From Sesamum alatum (Eukaryota > Streptophyta > Magnoliopsida > Lamiales > Pedaliaceae), in assembly GCA_034509735.1 (NCBI GenBank), contig JACGWO010000007.1:26378046-26442045 (forward strand): DNA of 64,000 nt, read 5' to 3'. Below are positions 11,728 to 23,114 of this stretch, one piece after another. Under the pieces are notes generated by a model. The model had not been told where the DNA came from and did not search any database. It worked only from the letters and a program-made list of their open reading frames with translations. The translations under genes were made by a program, and so were the position numbers. Every line of letters begins with the position of its first letter. The stretch's first letter is position 1.

Positions 11728-13870
11728 ATGGGGGACTCTCATGTGGACATTGAATCACCTATAATTATTCAAGAGGATGGGTACGAAGATAACAAGAAGG
11801 TTGAAACAATAGGAAACGCAGAAAATGCCCTTAAAAGAAAAGATCGAAAGAGAAAATCAAAGGTTTGGTTAGAATTTACAATTATTGATACTGATAACGG
11901 AAACAAGAAGGCAAAATGCAACCATTGCAATGCATTAATTGCCGTCAATTCTCAAGGTTCAACAACCCAATTCCACCGACACTTAGAGAGTTGCTCAATT
12001 CGTCTTGCTTCTACAAAAAAGCAAAAGCTTTTTGACCACTCAACCCTTAGGGCCAAATGACTTTGGAGGTGGCTTAGGTGGTACAATTACTACTTACAGG
12101 TATGATAAAGAGAAAGTTCGGGAATGTCTAGCAAAGATGATCATTGTGCATGAATACTCATTTAGAATGCTAGAACATGAATTCTTTGTTCTATTTTGCA
12201 AAACTTTGAATCCTCGGTTTGAAAAGATATCACGGGTGACACTAAGGAGTGATTGTCTAAAGCTGTATGCCTTTGAGAAAAAGAAGCTAAAAGTTATGTT
12301 TGAGAGTATTGACAGATTTAGTTTAACTGCTGATTTATGGACCTCAAACCAGAACATTGGGTATTTATGTTTGACATGCCATTTTCTTGACTCGGAGTGG
12401 AACTTGCAAAAGCGCATTCTGAATTTTTGTGCATTGGCGCCTCCTCATACTGGAGTTGCTATTTCAGATTGCATATTCCAATGTCTTATTGATTAGGGAA
12501 TTGAGAATAAAATCTCAACTATCACATTGGATAATGCATCATCCAATGATGTAGCTATAAGAAACTTGAAGGATAATTTTGCAATTAAAGGGAAGCTTTA
12601 TTTCAGTGGGAAGATTTTTCATGTGCGATGTTGTGCACATGTATTGAATCTCATGGTGCAAGATGGCCTACACCAAATACGAGATGTCATTGAAAATATT
12701 CGTGAAAGTGTAAAGTATATCAAAATGTCACCGTCTAGGCTTTACAGGTTCATGGAGATAGTAAAGCAACTTCAGCTCCCAACCTCAAAAGGTTTAATCC
12801 TTGATGTGCCTACCCGATGGAACTCAACATATGCAATGCTAGAATCAGCTATGATATTTAGAGATGTGTTTCCGAGGTATAAAGAAAGGGATCCAACTTA
12901 CATATGGTTGCCATCTTCCGAGGATTGGGACAAGGCAATGGAAGTCTGTAAGTTTTTAGAAGCTTTTAATGATGCAACACATATATTTTCAGGTGTTTTT
13001 TACCCTACATCAAACCTGTTCCTTCCTGAAGTTTGGAAAATAAAGCAAATTCTGAATGAGAAGTTTAGTACTGGTAAAGATTACCTTCAAAAGATGACTT
13101 TCCGAATGAAGGAAAAATTTGATAAATATTGGGGGAATTGCAATTTGTTGATGGCTATGGGTGCAGTTTTGGATCCTCGATACAAGATGAAATTGATTGA
13201 GTTTTGCTATTCTAAGATTTATCCAATTTCTCAAGCTCGCGAAGAAATTGAATTGGTGCGTTTTTCCTTGCAAGAGCTTTACAATGAATATGTTGCTAAC
13301 TGTTCTTCTAGTGGTATGAAGCTAAGCAATCAATCAAGAGCTAGCTTTTCCACTGAGAGTGGTAGTAGTGACAAGATGAAAAGTAAAACCAAAGGTAGAG
13401 CAGAATTTATCTTGTGGGCACAAGAACTTGATACCATTGTACCTACAAAATCTGATTTGGATATATACCTTGAAGAGGGTCTTTATGTATGTAAGGAAGA
13501 TTCAGATGTCGATTTTGATGCACTAGATTGGTGGAAATCAAACACTTTGAAGTTTCGCACCTTATCCAAGATGGCACGAGATATACTATCAATTCCTGTA
13601 ACAACTGTAGCATCAGAATCTGCTTTTAGTGCTGGAGGAAGAGTACTTGATCAATATCGAAGCTCTTTGAAACCAGAGACTGTTGAAGCATTAATTTGCA
13701 CGGGAGATTGGTTGCGTAGTGAATGGAAAATTGCAAAATCTGTAGAGGTATGCTAATTTTCTATTGTAACTTAAGATTTTTATGATATTGAGTTGCATTT
13801 GAGTTCAAAATTGACTAATTTATATATTCAGATTGATGACGAGGACATCCAAAAAGTTGATTTTGAGTGA
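11728..13870 (+). pseudogene. hAT transposase, zinc finger BED / RICESLEEPER type, broken
   Basis: The product would bind hAT ends and cut them out. The first segment (11728-12060) holds a BED finger with C64, C67, H85 and C89. The reading then shifts from frame 1 to frame 2 between about 12000 and 12058. The second segment continues in frame 2 to a TAG at 12494-12496. The third segment (from about 12497; first ATG at 12527) is in the same frame as the second. In relatives the stop position reads tryptophan before GIENK, so TGG to TAG is likely. Catalytic-fold landmarks are present: D in FSLTADLWTS, D in ITLDNASSND, E in VASESAFSAGGR. The C-terminal hAT dimerisation domain is complete. A last short exon seems to be spliced in (donor at 13748, acceptor ending at 13831), with TGA at 13868-13870. 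One frameshift and one nonsense codon make it a recent pseudogene. Confidence 0.88.
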
Positions 13871-14265
13871 ATTCATTGGAATAAAGATGTGCTCTCAATT
13901 GTAGGTACGTCTCACAACTGTAGTATTATTTTTAATGTTAATGTAACATTAGATGTTAAATTTACGCTTTAAATATGTTTTCTCTTATTCCTAGGTGAAG
14001 CTGAAGAATACCAAGGATGGTTGCAACAGTTTCTCCACAAAAATTTAACTTGCTATTGTTTGGAGTGTTTAGTTAATTACATCTCGAATTTATTGTCAGT
14101 TTCATATTAAATTTTTTGAGCTTCTTGAAATTGGATTAAACTAAGCCTGTTATTATCTTTGAATATATTTTGGGGCATCATCTTTTATTGACAATTGAGA
14201 TACTTTGTTGGGATGAATGTGCTCAATATCTAGCGACCTTTTTGTGTATATTTGCCTTGAAAATT

Positions 14266-14415
14266 GGTGTTCACCATGACCCTTCAAGGTCATTTGAATT
14301 TTTGACAGGCATTAAGAAGCATTATAGTGGAAAATATGGCAAGAAGAAATGGAAGTGTGAGAAATGCTCCAAGGAGCATGGTGTCCACTGTCCAGTCTGA
14401 TTGAAAAAGCCTATG
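14266..14415 (+). pseudogene. Captured fragment of an INDETERMINATE DOMAIN (IDD) C2H2 zinc-finger gene
   Basis: The translation contains VHHDPSRS, LTGIKKHYSGKYG and KKWKCEKCSKEH. These follow the strongly conserved IDD core CVHHDPSRALGDLTGIKKHF continuing with RKHGEKKWKCEKCSKKYAV. Similarity starts abruptly at the VHHDPSR segment and fades after the CxxC of the next finger, where the frame ends at a TGA (14398-14400). It lies inside the hAT, between transposase and right terminus, so it is a host gene piece picked up by the transposon and not a gene in place. IDD proteins are plant transcription factors. With only parts of two fingers it should not bind DNA normally. Confidence 0.8.
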
Positions 14416-15359
14416 GAACTATCTTCTTCAGGTTCTATACACACTTCTCCCTTATAGTGTATAATACTTAGTTATTGACTTATTGTAGAATATGCATATA
14501 TTTCAAGAATAGAATGAGACTAGACTCTGTGAAATTAATTAATTAAGAGTAGTATTTTTTGGTGGAATTGAGTTTAGTTAATTTGTGTGTTTTTTTTTCA
14601 AACAGATACAACTTTGTTCATTAATTTCTCCAAAGAAGAGAAGGAAAGAAGAAGACTCTCATGGCGGATAAAGTAATTTAAGTGGACAAGATCAGATTTT
14701 ATCCTTATGACAAATTTGAAAAAATTGATCAGGTTTTAGCTATATGAAAATTTCTATCATCAAGTTTTACCTTCTAGTTGATTTAAGAGGAGTTAGTTTA
14801 TTTCGTCCTCTCTTTTTCTTCGCTTTCCGGCCTCTATATTAGTTGTTCTTTAAATGAAGATTCCTCTAGACTGGAAATTCATGGACGAGTCTTCCTTGTG
14901 TAAAATTTGAATGGTGAATTGGTGATGTTGAGTTGTGCAACTTTATCTGAGGAGATAAAAAAATAAAAGAAACTTTGTTCATTGATTTCTATGTATGTGA
15001 CTTGATACTTAATAGAAAAGGAAGAAAAGCTGAAAAAGTGTTGCTGCAATTTGCATTTCTAGCTACTAGCTATGTACTTTTTTGCAGGTTGTCACTTTTA
15101 ATGCTAGCTACTATTAGTGGTAACTGCATGCTTCCTTCTTTTTAGCTATATTAAGGATAGGACAAAAAAGTGAATTAAGCCAATTCCTCAAGCCGAGCCG
15201 AGCCGAGCCGAGTAGTTTGTAAACTACACTCGAGCCAAGCTCAAACAAGAAGAAAATTGGCTGGCTCGAGCTCGAGCCGAGCTCAAACCCATATCAATTT
15301 TTCTGAAGCGAGCTTGAACAGGTGAGTGTTTGGCTTGTTTGAGCTCGTTTTCAGCCCTA

Positions 15360-15367
15360 GTTGCAAA
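15360..15367. repeat. Target-site duplication of the hAT, right copy
   Basis: GTTGCAAA is identical to 10693-10700 and starts immediately after the right terminus. Confidence 0.95.
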
Positions 15368-16956
15368 TATTACTCTAAAGTAGAGCAAATAACCACTAAG
15401 AAATTCATAGCAGTCTTGTCATCTATCTTGTAGGTAGTATCAATTCCACCACTTGTTGGCACCCCCTTGCATTTCAAACAACCAACTATTGTCTTTTAGA
15501 CTTCTGATTCTTTTCTATTAATATATTGAGCTAGAAGGTTGGCATTCCGATTGTAATTAGCTCCACCACTTAGGTATAGATCCACACTCAAGAGTTGGTC
15601 CAAGAGCTCCCTCAAAAGAATTGCTCAATTTTTTTAATTAAGGCAATCATTTCAGGCAAGTGAAATTACTCCAAAAAATAATAGATTTCAGAGTTTCAAA
15701 TAGCAATATCTCCTAAATAGGTAAGCACGCTGGTCGAGATCTCTAGCCTGATTAAATACTTTCAAGAACACAACAATCACCCGCTTGCACTGAGAAGGTT
15801 CATAGAGTCGATGTATTCAAAACACTTGAGGCATAATAAATTCCTCAAGACTCATGAGTAAATTCTCATAAACTTCTACGCTATACCGGGGAATTAAAAT
15901 AAAGAAGCTAACTCATCCCCACAATAGTCCAATATCTTAGTATTTTTATAAGCCAAGCTACAGAATTGTAGAACTCTACTTTTATGATTTTTTTATTTAG
16001 AGTACTCCATAAAAATATAAATGAATGTAGAGCCAAATGTATATGACAGTGGAGTGACTAGATTCTCTGTTATTGAATGGAAATGCAAACTACCTAACCA
16101 TTCAAGTTCATTTTCAAAATCCAAGTGGATAATTAGAAATAATATTCATTTATAAACAATGTTTCCACCAAGATAAATTGTAAAATTGCCAATCACTCTC
16201 CGATGATTACCATGCCAAACGCTATTACCCTCAATATAATGAAGTTTTGCAATATAATCCGAAATATCCTTCCCGTTTTCTTCACTTTCACGTATCAGAA
16301 CAAACTCCATAGTTGTGGTGAGTGTGCCCTTAGTAGCTATTATTCCACCATACCTTAGAACACTATGAAACTCTTTAGGTTCAACCATAAGTGTTTTATT
16401 ATACTCGTTAGAGTTTATTTCTACTACACCCGACTCTAATACCTAAAGATGTATTTCATCGAGCATCTTGGAGCTAACAATTTCTACACACCATTCATCA
16501 ATTTCTTTCACATTCAAATCATCAAACATCTTCAATCCAATGTTAACTTATGTTAATCGCTTAAGTTCTTTTTCAAGCATTTCATCCAACACCATTTGCC
16601 TGACTTTTAGAAAACATCGTTCCTTATAATTCGCCTCTATTATTTTATCAAACACCTTACTACTTGTGATTTGAGTTTGTCCTCCAAGTTGAGAATTCAT
16701 TCTCAACAAAGGTTATTTATGAACTAAACAAAGCTACCATACTCCCAACTGGATGAACTAGTCCAGGTAGTGGATGTACGATGTTATCAACTACCTTAAG
16801 TAGTAGCTTCAAGGTTTTTAATATCTCATAATCAATTCTCTTCATTGAATCCATCATTTTCAACATCTCCCGGTTGATTTTCTCTATTGCTGCTATGGGT
16901 TCAAACAATTCCTTGGGACTGGAACTGCTCTGATACCAAATGTGATGTCTTGGCAC
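15368..16956 (-). pseudogene. Degenerate unknown coding region, right of the hAT insertion
   Basis: Several minus-strand frames have protein-like composition: 16956-16717 (PIAAIEKINREMLKMMDSMK, then VHPLPGLVHPVGSMVALFS) and 16388-16146 (HSVLRYGGIIATKG, YIAKLHYIEGNSVWHGNHR). Many stops lie between them. The family was not recognised. A primer-binding-like sequence sits just inside the first frame, so this may be the product of a short non-autonomous LTR element or a transduced host gene. The region continues across the hAT into 10692-10496. Confidence 0.4.
16927..16940 (-). other. Possible tRNA-Met primer-binding site
   Basis: On the minus strand the sequence reads TTTGGTATCAGAGCAG. TGGTATCAGAGC is the usual initiator-Met primer site of plant LTR retrotransposons. 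It stands about 190 bp inside the right copy of the 9664-9773 / 17131-17224 direct repeat, which fits a 5' LTR followed by a primer site. Chance occurrence cannot be excluded. Confidence 0.45.
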
Positions 16957-17225
16957 ATCGCCACCATGATAATTATAAATAAAGTAAAGATAAATACTAT
17001 AACTTAAATTAGAGGGGGTGAGAATACAAATAATAAAGATAAGAGACTAGAAGATAATGGATTAGAGATATGAGAATACAATAGACAAGAAAATAGAGTT
17101 ATACTTTCAAAAACTACAATATTGACTTGTAGAGCCACAACATGAAAACACATGAAGAGTAAAGAAAATCAATTTGACAACTTTACCTAGGTGATTGATA
17201 TTTTTTCATAAGCGTTCAACCATGT
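16941..17225 (-). repeat. Possible 5' LTR of the degenerate minus-strand element
   Basis: The segment lies between the primer-like site and the right copy of the direct repeat (17131-17224). Only the outer ~100 bp match the left copy, so the boundaries are approximate and the LTR reading is tentative. Confidence 0.35.
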
Positions 17226-17366
17226 CCCCATTTCTCATTGTTGATTTCTGATACTAGTATTTGATGAATATAAGGGCCATTAGAATTCATGAGGAAGAGA
17301 ACCAACAATTACCTTTTATAGGTAACTTAGATCTAAACGTCTCTTGGGAGGAACAACACACATGAG

Positions 17367-18690
17367 ATGGAAGAGGCTGCAAAGAGACTCATGGAGCATT
17401 CTACCTCCACCCCAGTCTTGCAACTAACTCTAGAAGCCTTCCAAACTATGATTGAAAATGCCTCAGCAGGGTAGTGGAAATAACACTTACTTCGTTCTTA
17501 ACTGAGCAACATCCTCCACCACCACTCATTCAATCTCCCTCCCCAAGGTCAAACAATAGACTTGGCCCGAGGATGTCCGATTGGATGAGTGGAGGACCTA
17601 ATTCAGAAAGGAAAATGTGAAATTTGAGAATCATCCTTAAGAGCTAATAGAAGAAAATCGAATGAGAAAAATAGGAGAAATGTAAGATGGCTAAAGATTC
17701 CTTCCTTCGCGTGGCCTAAAAGACAGTCAGCTAGATTGGGAAGCCTCCAACCTATTCGTTTTGGCAGTGGCACCACTTATATAAAACTATTTTAGGACCA
17801 ATGGCCTAACTGAAACCCTACCAACAGGAATCAAAGTCCAAACTTGAGTACAATAGGATTGGTGACCCTCAAGATCACCTAGACCGTTTATATGCTAAGG
17901 CAAACTTATTGTTCTTGAGCAATGTAGGATACTATAAGATTTTTCTACCACATGGGTAGGAAAGACAATGTCGTAGTTTAATCAATTGCCTGCCAGTTCA
18001 ATTTTAATTTTGAGCAACTAGTGCTCCATTTTTCCATCAACAAAAAGTATCCTAAGATGGCCTCTTACCTTTTTATAGTTGTCCAAAAGAGTAGGAGAGT
18101 CTGAGAGAATATGTGCAAAGATTTCCAAATGATGTATTAGAAGTTCCTTATTTAAATCATGAATTCCTCTCTACTATAATGTAGCAAAACTTAAGAAGTG
18201 GAAGGTTTCAAGAATCCATTGCTGGGAAGCTGCAGAAAAAAAACTTAGATGAGCTCTTGGCAATTGACAATAGGTATCAAATACACCCCAAGATAGCCCT
18301 CATGGGAGAAACTTTAATGATAGACGAACAATATAAAATCATCTGTTGACCCTAATAAATGAGGGATAACTTGAAAGACAAGAATCTAATAAATATTGTC
18401 ACTATCACCAAGACAAGGATTGTTGTATAAGAACAAGTTGGGAAATTGTACACAAAGTATATCTTAAAGAATTCATTAATCAACAATATGCATAGACAAA
18501 ATGCCCTAGACCGAACTTTGGAGGTCGTATAGAATTCTAATTTGGTGTCAAGGAAAAAAAAAAAAACAACAAGGAGGGAAGACGAAATCTAACCCCTGGA
18601 GCACCAAAAGTTATTTTAGGATGAGCTTTAGCTGGCGACTCTGAGAAATTTAGAAAGGCATTGATAAGAAAGCTAGACCTTTCATTAAAT
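17367..18690 (+). pseudogene. Degenerate Ty3/gypsy gag
   Basis: The frame starting ATGGAAGAGGCTGCAAAG reads MEEAAKRLMEHSTSTPVL and then an AFQTMIENA-like phrase, typical of plant gypsy gag N-termini. Further on, scattered frames give NRIGDPQDHLDRLYAKANL (the GDPxxHL gag motif), SLREYVQRFPNDVLEVP and an acid/basic tail near 18500-18690. Stops and shifts are frequent. No protease or RT follows on this side. Gypsy RT, RNase H and integrase remnants of the same orientation appear from 34306, so the two may be halves of one element split by the nest between them. Confidence 0.7.
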
Positions 18691-20660
18691 TCAGTAGGTG
18701 GAAGAATGCAAAATCTGAAGGAAAGCGGATCCGCTCGAGAACGCGGCGGAAGCGCGGTGGAGATAAAAACGTGCGGAATAAAAGAATTTAAATCACCTTC
18801 AAGGTTCACCCTCAGCTAGACTTGGACTCGTGTCCATCAGGAGCCCGTCACCATGGGTGGCCATCTAGCAACGATCCATGGCACTAGAGACTAGGTGAAT
18901 GTTGGCATGAACATTTAGGCGCCGATTCTGTACGGGTATGGTCCTACTGTCGAACATCTCCCGACCTTGTCTAGGGTATGGAATTGGGCGTCGGTTCCTA
19001 TTATTGACTAAGCGTCTATACTTAATACTCGAGATGTGTTTACTCTATCAATCTACGTAGGAAATCATTTCCTACTCAATCAATTGCTATGGCCATAGAC
19101 TTTCTGAGTCTAAACCATCTCAGAGCGCATATGAGACATCACCGACATATACTGATGAGGGACAAATCCTATCGTGGAATCCATTATCCTCGCTACATAC
19201 TCCAATTGCACTGGACAAGGCTTATAATGACCATCTTACAGAATGATCACTTCTTGCCAGATCTAGGATACAGTCTTCGTATGCACGTGACTGCCATGAT
19301 TCCTCAAGTCCGAGGACTAATCTCGTACTATCGGAACCAGGAATTCCAGTCATACCGACCAAGCGTCCAAGGCTTCCATATGACGATTCTCGCGAGTCAG
19401 TTCAGTCAGTTGACCACCTTGTCAACTAACCCACTAAAATTGCATAGACGACCTTCGTTTGTTGCCAATGAAACTCAGCACTCACCCTGTGAATGCAATA
19501 CTTGGTGTAAGTCTCAATAGGACACTCGATGCTCAGTCTCGAGGTCTTTGACTTGGAACGTTTTATACCAACCCTCAAAAGTTGGTTTCATAGCTGCCAT
19601 CCAATGCGTAGCCCAACTACATGGGTTATCCAATTGGTCTGTGGGCATTTGTTGTGACATTGAAACATCGTTCAATGTTAGTAGTAAGCAGAACAAACAC
19701 AATGCCAGTGATGAATACTTACTCTATTCATCAGGAGAATATTGTTGTAATAAAGATTGATGAATAGTTCCCAAAACCGCCAATCTAATTGGCTTTCTGG
19801 TCACCTATTCTAACAAAATCTATGATGAGCACGAAAAATAAAATGTAGATAATATTTTTCATCCAAAAATAAAATGATTCAAACAACCGAATGGACTAAT
19901 CTATTCAATCATAATGCATCTACCATTATTTCTTCAATATTCAGTAAAAGAAATATTTTGAATTAATAAAAATAATTAAATATCAAACTAATATCAATTT
20001 TTATTCCCATGCGTACACAATTATTTCTCAATATTAGATACATAAAGTACTTAAATTTAACAAGTAAACCTAAAGATTAAACTTATACAAGAACAAAGAA
20101 AATCATTCCTTACATGTTCAGAGTAGCTAATACAATGTTGGGGGAGGGAATGACTAATCCCTTATCTAAAGAATAAGGATTCTCATCGAATTAAGTGTTA
20201 CAAAACCTAAATAGGACTTGGGAATGCCCATCCGTTCGTATCTACCAATTACATCCTAAAGGCCATGGAGAAATTTAAAGGAAAAAAAAGCTTTTTTTGA
20301 ATAAGGAAAAGATATTAGAAAAAGTAAAAGTACGAAGGACACGGAGATCTCTGGAAATAAAAAAACGTAAGCTAGAAGGAATCAAGATTGAAGCCTTGGA
20401 GGAAGTGATGATTGTTACTCTATTGTAAGAAGCCCTTGAGAAAATAGTGATAATATGAAGTATGGTGAGCCCATAGTTACAAGAAGAAATATTAGAATTG
20501 TTGAGAAGAAACCTTCAAGCTTTTGCTTGTGTGGAGGTGGACAAATTGTTGCAAGCTGGATACATCTGCCTGGTGCTTTATCCAGAGTGGTTAGCATTGT
20601 TGTTTGATCGCCAAAAAGTGTATGAGCTACTAGCAAGTACATTAGCTATCAACTAGTATA
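18691..20660. other. Unassigned block of nearer-balanced base composition
   Basis: From about 18700 to 19760 the GC content is clearly higher than in its surroundings, yet frames are short on both strands. The longest, 19089-19520 (+), shows no recognisable motif. The texture resembles LTR or untranslated sequence of a retroelement, but I cannot name it. From 19760 to 20660 it returns to AT-rich sequence with nothing recognised. Confidence 0.35.
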
Positions 20661-20669
20661 AAAATAAAT

Positions 20670-20860
20670 GGTATATTACATTTTTCCACCCAAACTATGC
20701 CTCTTTGTACACTTTGCTATCTAAATTTATTTTGTCAACACACAATCTCAACTTTGTGAAATTTGCAAGTTATCATATATGATCGTTTTTCGATCAATCA
20801 AAAAAATATCACATGCGTTGCACATGTGATATTTAAAGGAAATTTAGTCTTTTCCTTGTG
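20670..20860 (+). repeat. Left terminal inverted repeat of the large MULE
   Basis: This pairs with the reverse complement of 33150-33335. Shared blocks include TTTTTCCACCC, ACACTTTG, TCTCAACTTTG, CATATATGAT and CACATGTGAT. Length and imperfect identity fit an old MULE terminal repeat. Confidence 0.6.
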
Positions 20861-21280
20861 CAACCTATTTTTAAAATAAATCTCTCTAGGTAACAATTTA
20901 ACGATAATTATATTCCCTCCTCCTTTGTCAAACACAAAAGAAAGCAACCCCTCTTTTTGCATAGATGTAGAGGCAAACAAGTAGATAATTTGACATGGAT
21001 GAAGTTGGCCATTGTGGAAGAAATACAATTCGAAAGACATCATGGACTGATTTGAGTTCCACAAAAAGGTACACAGTTTGAGCGAAATTCGAGTAAATTT
21101 CTAGCTTATGACCTTTGAAGACTAAATGCACAAATCTTCCTTATTTCTAAATGGCTTTGTTAAATTTTAGATTGGATTTCATTTTTCATGTAAGAACATG
21201 ATGTCTTTCTCAACAGGAAAAATGAAATTGGAGAATTTGTGGGCAAAATTCGATTTTAGCTTGTAGTTCAAAACCCTAAC

Positions 21281-21490
21281 ATAGTGTTTGGTTTTATTTT
21301 TGGTTTGTTTTGTTTTGATTTGTGGAGATAGAGAGAGAAAAATAGAGATAAATAAGTGTGTGTTAGAGAATGGTGTATGTTTGGGTTTGTTTTTTTGAGA
21401 TAGAACACTGTTCATTGTCACATCATGTCTTTTTATTTGTATTTTAAATATTTATATGTATATATTAATATTTAATTGTTGTTAAGTGGG
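21281..21490. mobile_element. Partial MITE related to 38262-38753
   Basis: The stretch GTTTGGTTTTATTTTTGGTTTG, the AAATAAGTGTGT core, and the phrase GTTCATTGTCACATCATGTCT match the MITE at 38262-38753 in order. Only one end is recognisable, so it is truncated or diverged. Confidence 0.5.
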
Positions 21491-21969
21491 TTTAATAATT
21501 GAATATAGTAATGTTATTAAATTGTACTTTTTGTTTTTCCATTTAATTATATACTTTTTTTCATGAATAATAATTAGTAGCACATTAGGTTTTTTTTTTT
21601 CTCATTTTCATGGATAATAATAACATTTGATAAAATAATATTATGTACATTACTTATTATCGTTGCAAAATTAAAGGGGATTGGTAAAGTAAACATAGAT
21701 GACTTTGATAATAAACATAGATGACTTTAATAATAAATTTGATGCAACCGAATACGTCAAAATAAAGTTAAGTTAATAATTAATCGTAAATTCCTTCAAC
21801 ACATTGGCCCCATTGCTGTTTACATTGGGATGAATAGTAGTACACGAAAAGGGATATATATATGTGTCCAACAACAAGTCCTACGACCGATCAGAACGGC
21901 CCAACCGATGTCCCCTCGGTGGTGCGCAGTACTGTCCCCTTCACTAGTTGTATGTCCACCACGATAGGA
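21491..21969. other. AT-rich stretch without a gene
   Basis: No coding sequence is visible. A short tandem duplication (AAACATAGATGACTTT, two copies) lies at about 21690-21735. Confidence 0.5.
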
Positions 21970-22823
21970 TCAGAATCCAAAACGACGGATGTAATCCGTC
22001 CACAACCCAATCCCGCCAGTACCAGACCCCATATCTAGGCTCCATCGTTGGCCTACTGAAGCAGTTCGTCGCAATCTAGAGCTTTCATTTCCATGTGCTG
22101 CCTGACCATCTCCATCCCAACTTCCGACCAGTGTGTGTGTTTGTACCGAAAGGGCAACGGAGTCCGAAATTATGATTGGATAGTCTCGATCATCGGGGTG
22201 TATGCTGGGACCCGTGCAGTTGTTGTCATCTCCCTGGGAAACACTGTGTCCCTCCCCAAAGTTTTGTCGTCTACACGCAGGACCCCACACCTCCAGCATA
22301 CTCGGATATAGCGGCTCTGGATATATGCGGTATCGGGGGCCCAAAGGGTAAGCCTGTTTTACAAATTGGAGGACACACAACAGTTGTTAATGCATACATT
22401 TCACAGTGCTTAAGATTGTTTGTGAAGTGAATTTGCATAGTTGTATAATTGGCATCACATACCTGTAAGATTTGTCGTTCCAAGTGGTTTGGTATCACCA
22501 TCCACATTGTTTGACAATCAAAGGCAACCCCAGGTAGCTGTGCGATCGCATGAAAGGTCCAAAAGAGCTCTTTGAACTCGTAGAATTTTACGCGGACCTG
22601 GTCTCGGGTATGGATATCCGCCATGTCGGCGTAACGCACGGGACCAGTATGCCATCTGGCCCTCCGCCACGTCATCGTCGGACATCGGCACCACTGCACT
22701 TGCGTCAAGAATCATCCACATAAAGTGTCGCTCTATCTCCAGCGTCCAGTGTGCCTCCTGTGGGAATCCGACAAGGTCCAAAATACGTTCGTACGACATG
22801 CCTGCATATAAGAATACATGCAA
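21970..22823 (-). pseudogene. Myb/SANT-like protein of the Harbinger region, copy B
   Basis: The minus strand from 22823 reads HWTLEIERHFMWMILDAS, and after a frameshift VKFYEFKELFWTFHAIAQL, then VAFDCQTMWMVIP. This is the order of the plant Myb/SANT-like domain: WT..M...F...., a central 'LKK.Y..F..L' helix, then GFGWD....V. A tail down to 21970 is rich in charged and polar residues, with HPDDRDYPIIISDS-like stretches. PIF/Harbinger elements encode such a protein as a DNA-binding partner of the transposase. It is broken by at least one frameshift. Confidence 0.6.
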
Positions 22824-23114
22824 TTACATTTGAATACAAAAGAAGTCGTGCGTCAAAGTGTTTGAACATAATGATGAATACATAAGGTAAAAATATTGCA
22901 TACAATCCAATTCGTAATTATGAGTCTGAAATACAAAGTATCCGGCGTTTGTGGACATGGAAAACGTAATTGACAGTTTTTTGTTACAGTTTCAGAGAAA
23001 TGACACAACAATAATTTGCTCAATGACTGGCGTTCATTGAGCAAAGATCGATCAAAGGTCATAGTCCCCCTAGTTCGTTGCTTGATCTGCCCACATCTGC
23101 ATCACTATGTTGTC

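Larger units (their letters stand above)
10701..15359 (+). mobile_element. Complete hAT transposon (4659 bp)
   Basis: Both ends carry the perfect 13-bp inverted repeat TAGGGCTGAAAAC (10701-10713 and 15347-15359), and the 8-bp duplication GTTGCAAA lies outside each. The subterminal regions are rich in short GAGC/GCTCG words (10720-10760 and 15185-15350, for example repeated GCCGA units), as expected for transposase binding arrays. Inside are a BED-finger hAT transposase gene (11728-13870, broken) and a captured zinc-finger fragment (about 14266-14415). The element interrupts older sequence with coding-like character on the minus strand. The ends look able to move, but the transposase does not look functional. 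Confidence 0.93.

Noticed and set aside
14170..14400. A functional IDD zinc-finger gene
   Set aside because: Only parts of two fingers are present, no upstream finger or downstream body exists, and it is inside a transposon.
22093..22430. Plus-strand open frames across the Myb-like copy B region
   Set aside because: They are antisense shadows of a higher-GC minus-strand coding region with recognisable Myb/SANT-like motifs.
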